Shown here: positions 8,101-12,782 of the stretch, in pieces
How positions within the stretch are numbered: the stretch's first letter is position 1
Layout: every line of letters begins with the position of its first letter
Source of the DNA: WHTB01 sp050699035
GTDB taxonomy: Bacteria; Actinomycetota; Actinomycetes; Propionibacteriales; Nocardioidaceae
Assembly (NCBI GenBank): GCA_050699035.1
Contig: JBOHDE010000104.1
Span: 1 to 12,782 of the forward strand
Reading direction: 5' to 3'
Length of the DNA: 12,782 nt
Program-made: the position numbers and the translations under genes
The notes under the pieces: generated by a model
Seen by the model: the letters and a program-made list of their open reading frames with translations, nothing else
Told to the model about the DNA's origin: nothing
Database searches by the model: none

Positions 8101-9648
8101 GCGGTTCCACTCCACCCGACCCTCGGGGCCACGCTCGGCGTCGGCGTTGTTGGCGTCGGGACCGTAGTCGGCCACCAGCAACGCGCCCGACCCGGGGTCC
8201 AGCTCGATCCGGAACGGGTTGCGGAAGCCCATCGCGTAGATCTCCGGCAGCGTTTGGGCCGTCCCGGCCGCGAACAGGTTGCCGCCCGGGACGGTGTAGG
8301 TGCCGTCGTCCTCCGGGTGGATCCGCAGCACCTTTCCGCGCAGGTCGTTGGTGTTGGCCGAGCTGCGCTGCGCGTCGAACGAGATCCGGCCGGCGCGCTC
8401 GTCGACCGGCGCATAGCCGTCGGACTCGAACGGGTTGGTGTCGTCGCCGGTGGCGGCATAGAGGTTGCCGGCGGCGTCGAACGTGAGCGAGCCGCCGGCG
8501 TGCCCAGAGATCTCCCGGTCGACCGGGACCTTCAGCAGCACCTTCTCACTGGCCAGGTCCAAGGTGTTGCCGGTCAGCGTGAAGCGCGACAGTCGCTGGG
8601 CCGGCTCGGCGACGTCCGGCGAGTAGTACAGGTAGATCCAGTTGTTGGTGGCGAAGTCCGGGTCCAGGGCCAGCCCGAGCAGGCCGTCCTCCCGCTGCAG
8701 GAACACGTCGAGGGTCCCGGCGACGGTGGTCTGACCGGTGTCCGGGTCGAACACCCGCACCTCACCAGCACGCTCGATGTAGACGACCCGGCCGTCGGCG
8801 GCGACGTCGAGCTCCATCGGGTTCGAGGTGCCGGTGTCGAGCGCGACCTTGTCGAAGTTGTCCCACACGGTCCCGCCGCAGTCAGCGTCCACCGTGCCGG
8901 CGGCGGTCTGGATCCCGCCGAGCAGATGCTCGATGAAGTCTGGCTCGCTGTAGGACTCGATGGTGTGGCCGCCGCCGGTGTACCAGGAGCGTCCACCCTG
9001 GTAGTCCTGGCACCACGTGATCGGGTGGTCGGCGCCCATCGTCCCGGCGCCTGCGTCGTACGTGCTCTCGTCCAGCTCGGCGAGCACATGCACGTTGCCA
9101 CGCGGGTTGGTCCGGTAGTTGTACCACTCGTCGAAGCGCGCCCAGTCGGCCGACAGATGGTCGGTCGAGGGGTGAGCGCGGTCCGAGACCTTGACGGTGG
9201 CGTCTTGGTTGGCCGGGTGACTGTCGAAGTAGGCGCCGACGAGGTCGCCGTACCACGGCCAGTCGTACTCCGTGTCGGCCGCGGCGTGGACACCGGCGTA
9301 GCCACCGCCGGCCGCGATGTAGCGCTCGAACGCTGCCTGCTGGGTGTCGTTGAGTACGTCGCCGGTGGTCGACAGCCAGATCACCACGTCGTAGTTGGCG
9401 AGGTTCTCGTCGGTGAACGCGGCCGCGTCCTCCGTCGTGTCGACGCCGAAGTTGTGGTCCACGCCGAGCTGCTGGATGGCCGCGATCCCGGCCGGGATCG
9501 AGTCGTGCCGGAACTCGGCGGTCTTCGAGAAGACGAGGGCGTGGAAGTCGTGCTCGGGGTGCGCCGCCGCAGGTGCGGCGGACACGGGAACCAGTCCGAG
9601 GACCAGGGCGATCAGGGCCAGCAAACGAACGAGGACGGTGCGCTTCAT
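5131..9648 (-). CDS. Secreted ThuA / PQQ-type sugar dehydrogenase multi-domain protein
   Basis: This 1505-residue exported protein has a signal peptide cut near residue 29 (PAAA-HP). Domains in order are: ThuA-like, a glutamine-amidotransferase-like fold (about 35-250, AGGGYAGVHAAADTEYDWPW); six-bladed PQQ-type sugar dehydrogenase propeller (about 263-690), with the family block GHAGGSLTFDAAGNLY and probable catalytic H383; PKD (about 695-777, WAFGDG); a linking beta domain (780-893); CBM6-like module (about 896-1023); second PKD (about 1032-1114, WDFGDG); concanavalin-like module resembling GH43 C-terminal or DUF1349 domains (about 1132-1328); Ig-like module (about 1330-1422); and a tail domain (1426-1505). 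It probably binds and oxidises carbohydrate outside the cell. Whether PQQ is bound, and the sugar, are unknown. There is no LPXTG anchor and no CxxCH haem site. AGGAG (9655-9659) lies six bases before ATG 9648. The stop is TAA, and the glucanase gene follows 48 bases later. Confidence 0.92.
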   Translation of the reverse strand: MKRTVLVRLLALIALVLGLVPVSAAPAAAHPEHDFHALVFSKTAEFRHDSIPAGIAAIQQLGVDHNFGVDTTEDAAAFTDENLANYDVVIWLSTTGDVLNDTQQAAFERYIAAGGGYAGVHAAADTEYDWPWYGDLVGAYFDSHPANQDATVKVSDRAHPSTDHLSADWARFDEWYNYRTNPRGNVHVLAELDESTYDAGAGTMGADHPITWCQDYQGGRSWYTGGGHTIESYSEPDFIEHLLGGIQTAAGTVDADCGGTVWDNFDKVALDTGTSNPMELDVAADGRVVYIERAGEVRVFDPDTGQTTVAGTLDVFLQREDGLLGLALDPDFATNNWIYLYYSPDVAEPAQRLSRFTLTGNTLDLASEKVLLKVPVDREISGHAGGSLTFDAAGNLYAATGDDTNPFESDGYAPVDERAGRISFDAQRSSANTNDLRGKVLRIHPEDDGTYTVPGGNLFAAGTAQTLPEIYAMGFRNPFRIELDPGSGALLVADYGPDANNADAERGPEGRVEWNRITAAGNYGWPYCHGSAVYRDFDFATGTSGPEYDCANPVNDSPNNTGLTNLPPVVDPDVYYGRSPEGTNASVIGTGGGPMAGPVYRFDPALQSDVKWPAYYDGAAMFYEWTNNELFEIRSDGDAVHTVNPLLNSLEFLRPMDMTFGPDGAMYLIEWGSGFGGDNTDSGIYRIEYTGGEVRPDAVAEAVPTSGGVPLDVAFSSAGSGHPGGLPVTFHWAFGDGAESTEANPAHTYTTAGTYTARLTVTADDGTSASATVEVTAGNTSPEVTLQPPVDGGFFDFGDEIPYSIDVTDVEDGSTGGGTITCEDVKLQVSLGHDTHAHPEEVLSGCEGVVQTRKDSGHPDSEELFVVLEASYTDAGGAGVGSLTGRDLHVLQPKRKEAEHFSSQSGVQLELTSDPKGGVQNIGFIGHGDHIAYERMNLAGIDEVTYRVASGGLGGRVEVHVDSPDGPVISDSGMIEPTGGWQTWTDVTAPIEDPGGTHELFFVFVNNPGDDGLFNLNYLKFRGKGMSANGRPEITAVTADPTEGEQPVDVTFSASASDPEGENLTYEWDFGDGSTATGQQPTHTYTLSGVYRPTVTVTDASGASATDFVRVEVVPEPSPPIECSDPGSDPGVDDEFDGDRLDGCRWDKVVRPDLNRFRVEGGQLKIDTTPTNLFDQHNNAPNLMLQSFPAGDWAVETKVSGNVCERWQQGGVLVYDSDQTFLKLDYVGTSPVGQPCERKIEMRHEIGDIFQPAFPEVELPADITTWWLRLEKTGSTFTGSYSSDGVTFEEVGSIENDQLEGAEVGLYGFGQEQTSATTVAFDYFHLLDDTAPTVTATLDPPAPNGDPAPGYEGTYHSPVTVTLDATDEGSGVETVEYSLDGGDWKAYTEPFTVEDEGAHTVDFRATDGAGNTSESQSVSFEIKADGCPGSDLGETVVMRTTDSGVANHDRGDGCTVEDVIEDERDWPSQGRFMIHVRSVTDQLERDDVITKNERNEIIAAAARSR

Positions 9649-9865
9649 GAGTCGCTCCTGGGTGCGTGTCAGGTCGCCAGATCGTCGGTGTTCATCGGTG
9701 GGAGAGGTCGATCAGCAGGTCGGGTGCGGCGGTGGCCGCAGGTGCGCAGAGAGACGCGGCGTGACCCGCTGGTTGGCGTTGTCGTGGAGGAGCGCGGCGG
9801 GGTCTCCGCCCGGCCCGCGCAGAGCCGGGTCCGAATCCGCGGTCCCGAGATACCACCCCGTGGTG

Positions 9866-9879
9866 TGGTACCGGTTACA
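9866..9879. promoter_or_regulatory. Candidate LacI/GalR-family operator
   Basis: TGGTACCGGTTACA is a near-palindrome centred on CCGG. The right half read in reverse complement is TGTAACC and the left half is TGGTACC, agreeing at five of seven bases. A central CG step and TGTAACC-type arms are typical of LacI/GalR operators that control sugar operons. It lies at about +6 to +19 of the predicted transcript, so a bound repressor would block initiation. No LacI gene is in the window, so the regulator would be encoded elsewhere. Assignment is by motif only. Confidence 0.5.
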
Positions 9880-9891
9880 TCCACGCGGCTG

Positions 9892-9921
9892 AGGCTAGGT
9901 TCCCGTTCTGCCGATTGTCAA
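9892..9921 (-). promoter_or_regulatory. Predicted sigma70-type promoter of the ThuA/glucanase operon
   Basis: On the minus strand a perfect -35 box TTGACA (9921-9916) is followed after 18 bases by TAGCCT (9897-9892), which fits the actinobacterial TANNNT -10 pattern. Transcription would start near 9885, leaving a leader of about 237 bases before ATG 9648. A perfect -35 is uncommon by chance in DNA this GC-rich, and the LacI-like site immediately downstream supports the call. The long leader is unexplained; another promoter nearer the gene is possible. Confidence 0.65.
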
Positions 9922-10040
9922 GCAAAAGTCGGCACCTGTTCGGCACACTTCCACCAGCAGTCGACGCAAACCGGAACCCAGGCCCAATTCAGGCTCGCCT
10001 GACCGCCGGTCGCGCCGGCCGCTTCCCGCGATGTCAAAGA

Positions 10041-10056
10041 TTGCCCAATTGGGCAA
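10041..10056. repeat. 16-bp palindrome, copy B (possible terminator or operator)
   Basis: TTGCCCAATTGGGCAA is a perfect palindrome and is identical to copy A at 10093-10108. The surrounding 31 bases (10040-10070 versus 10092-10122) differ at only three positions, so a longer unit was duplicated. On the minus strand a six-pair stem with an AATT loop is followed by the T-rich run TCTTTG. It could be a second terminator for the upstream operon or a binding site. Confidence 0.75.
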
Positions 10057-10092
10057 AGTTCCACCTCACCTCGGCCTGACCCGGGTCGAAAA

Positions 10093-10108
10093 TTGCCCAA
10101 TTGGGCAA
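10093..10108. repeat. 16-bp palindrome, copy A (possible terminator of the smc-side operon)
   Basis: This is the same perfect palindrome, TTGCCCAATTGGGCAA. It lies 17 bases past the stop of the leftward oxidoreductase gene. Read on that strand, the stem TTGCCC/GGGCAA with loop AATT is followed directly by TTTT, the classical layout of a short intrinsic terminator. The stem is only six pairs, so it would be weak alone; the second copy 52 bases on could reinforce it. A spacing of 52 bases is about five helical turns, which would also suit paired protein binding. Confidence 0.75.
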
Positions 10109-10125
10109 AAGTCCACCTCGCCAGG

Positions 10126-10917
10126 TCACGGGCCGACGTGCACCCCTACGCCGGTCGTTGCCGGGGCCAGCTCGGGTCGCAGCACCAGGTCGTCGTCATA
10201 GTCGCCGCCGTTCTGGTGACGGAACGGGATCGGCGCGGTGTGCTCGATCGCGGTCACCCCCTGCACGACCTGCGCGGCCGCCGCGGCATACTGTTCCGGG
10301 CTCATCCGGTCGGCGCCGTACACCGCGACCGGCGGCAGGACGGACATCCCGACGTACCAGAGGGTCCCGTGCAGGAGCGGGAACAGCACCTGGTCGAGCT
10401 GTCCGTTGATCCCGCGCGGTCCCAGCGCTGCCTCGGGGCTGCCGGTGGTGACGACGACGAGGGCGCTTTTCCCGGTCAGCTTTCCCTCGCCGTAGCGCAA
10501 GGTGCGGTCCGGCTGGTCCGGGTCACGGACGCCGTAGGCGTACCCCTTCACGAAGATCCGGTCGAACCAGCCCTTGAGGATGGCGGGCATGCCGTACCAC
10601 CAGAGCGGAAACTGCAGCACGACCGTGTCGGCCCAGTCGAGCTTGTCCTGCTCTGCACGGATGTCCTCGCTCAGCCGCCCGGCCGCGTACGCCTCCTTGG
10701 ACGCCGAGGTGACCACCAGCCGCTCGTCGGGAATGCACGCCTCCGTGGGCTCATCGCCGAAGTCGTCACGGTCGACGGTCGCCTTCCACTTCATCGCATA
10801 GAGGTCGGAGACCCGGCAGGTATGGCCGGCCGCGCGGAGAGCACTAACACCCTCATCGCACAGCGACCCGCTGAGTGAATTCCGCTCCGGATGGGCGAAC
10901 ACCCACAGCACCTTCAC
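10126..10917 (-). CDS. NAD(P)H:quinone oxidoreductase, flavodoxin-like fold
   Basis: The 263-residue protein is of the Flavodoxin_2 / NQO1 family. It starts MKVLWVFAHPERNSLSGSL, where the first strand and the AHPE turn bind FMN or FAD phosphate. The hallmark flavin block FPLWWYGMPAILKGWFDRIF spans about 103-122, and ALVVVTTGSPEAALGPRG follows near 151-168. These enzymes are cytoplasmic flavoproteins that make two-electron reductions of quinones or related electrophiles with NAD(P)H. The length is at the upper end for the family, with a C-terminal extension of about 30-40 residues rich in Asp, Pro and Thr. The GTG start at 10917 overlaps the kinase stop as GTGA. A strong ribosome site, GGAGGAGGAG (complement of 10923-10932), lies within the end of the kinase gene. 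It is last in the operon, with palindromes downstream. The substrate is not predictable. Confidence 0.92.
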   Translation of the reverse strand: MKVLWVFAHPERNSLSGSLCDEGVSALRAAGHTCRVSDLYAMKWKATVDRDDFGDEPTEACIPDERLVVTSASKEAYAAGRLSEDIRAEQDKLDWADTVVLQFPLWWYGMPAILKGWFDRIFVKGYAYGVRDPDQPDRTLRYGEGKLTGKSALVVVTTGSPEAALGPRGINGQLDQVLFPLLHGTLWYVGMSVLPPVAVYGADRMSPEQYAAAAAQVVQGVTAIEHTAPIPFRHQNGGDYDDDLVLRPELAPATTGVGVHVGP

Positions 10918-11630
10918 GATGACTCCTCCTCCGTCGACGCACCCGCGCCAGTGTGTCGGTCGTGGTCAGCATCGAACCTCAGCAGAGGCGCGTTCAGCAC
11001 GGTGTTGTCGACGACCACCGACGCCCGGCCGACCGGGTTGCAGGACGCGAAATAGCTGCGCTGTGCGTGAACGTACCGGCGGAAGCTCGGGTGCTCGGGG
11101 TCGGGGTTGGACCCATCCCGGTCGGCCATCCTGGCCGCCGTCGTGGCGAACGGCACGTCGAGGAAGACCGAGAAGTCCCACACCCCGACCAGCTCGTCAC
11201 GGTGCAGGAACAACCCGTCGACGACGAGCACGCAACCCGCCGCCGCGACCTGGGTCGGCGGGTCGAGCACAGCGTCGGTGTCCAGGTCGTGCCCGCGTGG
11301 CTTGTACCGCCGGCTGCCGCCGGGACCGAGCGGGTCGAGCACGTACGACCGGAGCCGGTCGTAGTCGAAGCCGTCGAGCCAGAACCCTTCGGGTGACTCA
11401 CGACCACGCCGGTATCGCACCGCTCGCACGTGGTGGAAGTCGTCGACCGAGACCCGCACCACGGCTCGGCCGAGCACGCACAGCCGCTCGGCGAGCTCGT
11501 CGGCGAACACCGTCTTCCCGGCCCCGTCGACGCCGTCGATCCCTACCCGCACACAGTCGGCGCCGCACGCGGCAGGGACGAGGGATGCCACCCGGTCGAG
11601 CAGCCGGCGGCGTCGGGGTGACAGCGTCAC
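10914..11630 (-). CDS. Uridine-kinase-like P-loop kinase
   Basis: This 238-residue protein carries Walker A GVDGAGKT at 33-40 and VSVDDFHHVRAVRYRRG (60-76), where D63/D64 match the DDF motif of uridine kinase and phosphoribulokinase relatives. VLVVDGLFLHRDEL (134-147) and the strand VFLDVPFATTAARMADRD (155-172) are also typical of that group. It is probably a soluble ATP-dependent kinase of a nucleoside or other small metabolite; the exact substrate is uncertain because many actinobacterial members are annotated uridine kinase only by resemblance. The frame is open to 11999, but the sequence before GTG 11630 is the thioesterase gene read in another frame and has no kinase character. The GTG overlaps the thioesterase stop as GTGA. 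The tail ends in acidic STEEESS, whose codons double as the ribosome site of the next gene. Confidence 0.88.
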   Translation of the reverse strand: MTLSPRRRRLLDRVASLVPAACGADCVRVGIDGVDGAGKTVFADELAERLCVLGRAVVRVSVDDFHHVRAVRYRRGRESPEGFWLDGFDYDRLRSYVLDPLGPGGSRRYKPRGHDLDTDAVLDPPTQVAAAGCVLVVDGLFLHRDELVGVWDFSVFLDVPFATTAARMADRDGSNPDPEHPSFRRYVHAQRSYFASCNPVGRASVVVDNTVLNAPLLRFDADHDRHTGAGASTEEESS

Positions 11631-12064
11631 GGCTGTAGCGCGGCCAGGGTTGCGCGGATCTGCGCGGGTACGTCGACGACCTCGCGGCTGTCGCGATCGA
11701 CATAGACGTGCACGAACCGCCCGTCGGCGGCGGCATCGTCCGACCTGCCCTGGAACACGGCGAGCCGGTAGACGATGCTCCGCTCCCCCAGCCGCTCGAC
11801 CGCGATACCGACCTCGACCGGGTCGGGGAAACCGAGCTCCCGATGGAAGACACAGCCGGTCTCGGCGACCAACCCGACCGCCGGCAGCCGGCGGATATCG
11901 GTGCCGGACGACTGCATCAGCCAGCCGTTGACCGCGGTGTCGAAGTACGAGTAGTAGACGACGTTGTTGACATGGCCGTACACGTCCTCGTCTTCCCACC
12001 GCGTGCTGATCGGGTAGCGGACCAAGTAGTCGGACCGCCGCGACGGCGACGGGCGATCACTCAC
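11627..12064 (-). CDS. 4HBT-family acyl-CoA thioesterase (hot-dog fold)
   Basis: The 145-residue protein matches the single-domain 4-hydroxybenzoyl-CoA thioesterase/YbgC group in length and motif. RWEDEDVYGHVNNVVYYSYF spans 22-41; D27 lines up with the catalytic aspartate of this family, and the GHVNN turn begins the long hot-dog helix. Such enzymes hydrolyse acyl-CoA thioesters in the cytoplasm, usually as dimers or tetramers; the acyl group is not predictable. The GTG start at 12064 overlaps the smc stop as GTGA, and its own stop overlaps the kinase start in the same way, so it should be co-translated with both. No membrane segment or signal is visible. Family is confident, substrate unknown. 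Confidence 0.93.
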   Translation of the reverse strand: MSDRPSPSRRSDYLVRYPISTRWEDEDVYGHVNNVVYYSYFDTAVNGWLMQSSGTDIRRLPAVGLVAETGCVFHRELGFPDPVEVGIAVERLGERSIVYRLAVFQGRSDDAAADGRFVHVYVDRDSREVVDVPAQIRATLAALQP

Positions 12065-12782
12065 GCCGACTCGGACTCGCGCAGGCGTTGGCTGATCACG
12101 GCCGAGACGCCGTCGCCGCGCATCGACACGCCGTAGAGCGCGTCGCCGACCTCCATGGTGCGCTTCTGGTGGGTGATCACCACCAGCTGGCTGTTCTCGC
12201 GCAGCTCCTCGTAGATCTCCAGCAGCCGCCCGAGGTTGGTGTCGTCGAGCGCCGCCTCGACCTCGTCGAGGATGTAGAACGGACTCGGCCTGGCCTTGAA
12301 CAACGCGACCAGGAACGCCACCGCCACCAGCGACCGCTCGCCGCCCGACAGCAGCGACAGCCGCTTCACCTTCTTGCCAGCCGGTCGGGCCTCGACGTCG
12401 ATGCCGGTGGCGAGCAGGTCCGACGGGTCGGTGAGGACGAGCCGACCCTCACCGCCCGGGAACAGCCGCCCGAACACCTCGGCGAACTCGCGCTCGACGT
12501 CGACATACGCCTGCATGAACACCTGCTCGACCCGCTCGTCGACCTCGCGCACGATGTCGAGCAGGTCACGGCGGGTCTGCTTCAGGTCCTCCAGCTGCTC
12601 GGTGAGGAACTTGTGCCGCTCCTCCAGCGCCGAGAACTCCTCGAGGGCCAGCGGGTTGACCTTGCCCAGCAGCGCCAACGCGCGGTCGGCTGCGCGCAGC
12701 CGCTTCTCCTGCTCGGCGCGGACGAACGGCACCGGCTCGGGCTCGGGCTCGCGCTCCTCCCCCGGTACGGCGGGTGCGGGAG
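12061..12782 (-). CDS. smc: Chromosome segregation ATPase SMC, C-terminal part (5' end outside window)
   Basis: The frame is open from the stop at 12063-12061 to the right edge, giving 239 codons of a protein normally near 1,150-1,200 residues. Visible parts are a Pro/Glu-rich stretch (EEREPEPEPVPF), the last coiled coil ending near NPLALEEFSALEERHKFL, and the C-terminal ABC head. The head has the signature LSLLSGGERSLVAVAFL, Walker B and D-loop FYILDEVEAALDDTNLGRLL, and the H-loop VITHQKRTMEVGD. SMC forms an ATP-driven ring with ScpA and ScpB that compacts and separates chromosomes. All catalytic motifs in view are intact. The GTG at 12732 is internal and is not the start. The stop overlaps the thioesterase gene as GTGA, so downstream genes probably share its message. 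Confidence 0.96.
   Translation of the reverse strand, partial: PAPAVPGEEREPEPEPVPFVRAEQEKRLRAADRALALLGKVNPLALEEFSALEERHKFLTEQLEDLKQTRRDLLDIVREVDERVEQVFMQAYVDVEREFAEVFGRLFPGGEGRLVLTDPSDLLATGIDVEARPAGKKVKRLSLLSGGERSLVAVAFLVALFKARPSPFYILDEVEAALDDTNLGRLLEIYEELRENSQLVVITHQKRTMEVGDALYGVSMRGDGVSAVISQRLRESESA

Larger units (their letters stand above)
9649..10125. other. Intergenic region with promoter, operator and paired palindromes
   Basis: This 477-base stretch lies between the end of the oxidoreductase gene and the start of the ThuA/dehydrogenase gene, both leftward. From right to left it holds two 16-base palindromes (10093-10108 and 10041-10056), a featureless GC-rich part, a sigma70-type promoter (9892-9921), a LacI-like operator (9866-9879) and an untranslated leader of about 237 bases. 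A 71-codon open frame (9669-9884, minus, GTG start) fills most of the leader and begins almost at the predicted transcript start. Its Arg/Thr/Pro-rich product looks unlike a folded protein and it is not called as a gene. Confidence 0.75.

Noticed and set aside
8039..8107. PYCHG in the dehydrogenase as a possible haem c site
   Set aside because: A haem c site needs CxxCH. Only a single cysteine is present here, so no cytochrome domain is called.
9981..9989. GCCCAATT as a possible third palindrome site
   Set aside because: Only half of the palindrome matches and the flanks do not; eight bases are too few to call.
8062..10002. Long plus-strand open frame of 646 codons opposite the ThuA domain and promoter
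   Set aside because: It has the same antisense composition and crosses the promoter and operator; no domain was recognised.
11631..11999. N-terminal extension of the kinase frame
   Set aside because: It is the thioesterase gene read in another frame. The kinase-like sequence begins only after GTG 11630.
1..12782. CRISPR arrays, tRNA or rRNA genes, transposases, integrases, phage genes
   Set aside because: No regularly spaced repeats with spacers, no recognisable tRNA or rRNA sequence, and no mobile-element protein were seen on either strand.

Overview
The window is high-GC DNA with the gene style of an actinomycete: GTG starts, 4-base GTGA stop/start overlaps, a FurA/CatR-type peroxide regulator joined to a clade 3 catalase, and secreted multi-domain PKD/CBM proteins. 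An SMC C-terminus at the right edge marks a chromosome. A Propionibacteriales/Nocardioides-like host would fit, but that placement is an impression and was not tested.

Left part (1-3267). A partial small membrane protein gene runs leftward off the edge (99 to <1). Divergent from it is a peroxide-stress pair: a Fur-family regulator (275-724) and a monofunctional haem catalase (721-2172), overlapping by GTGA. Two overlapping palindromes just ahead of the regulator look like its own operator. A membrane-anchored, extracytoplasmic SGNH hydrolase (2197-3267) follows 24 bases after the catalase and may be co-transcribed.

Middle (3268-10125). A convergent intergenic region carries two identical 28-base palindromic units around a third hairpin, then a long GC-rich stem. 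Leftward from about 9885 runs a two-gene carbohydrate operon. It has a clear sigma70-type promoter (TTGACA-18-TAGCCT) with a LacI/GalR-like operator at about +6 to +19. The first gene encodes a 1505-residue secreted protein: ThuA domain, PQQ-type sugar dehydrogenase beta-propeller, PKD, CBM6-like module, PKD, concanavalin-like module, Ig-like module and a C-terminal tail domain. The second encodes a secreted PF10091 (glycoamylase-like, possibly GH144) glucanase. Binding, hydrolysis and oxidation of an extracellular glucan is the simplest joint role, but it is inferred.

Right part (10126-12782). Four leftward genes are packed with three successive 4-base GTGA overlaps: smc (3' part), a 4HBT acyl-CoA thioesterase, a uridine-kinase-like P-loop kinase and an NAD(P)H quinone oxidoreductase of the flavodoxin fold. 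The run ends at two copies of a 16-base palindrome that may be tandem terminators, a dispersed repeat or operator sites.

No mobile element, CRISPR array, tRNA or rRNA was seen. No clearly new defence or metabolic system is evident. The most unusual material is the paired palindromic repeats in the two intergenic regions and the modular secreted protein with its operator.
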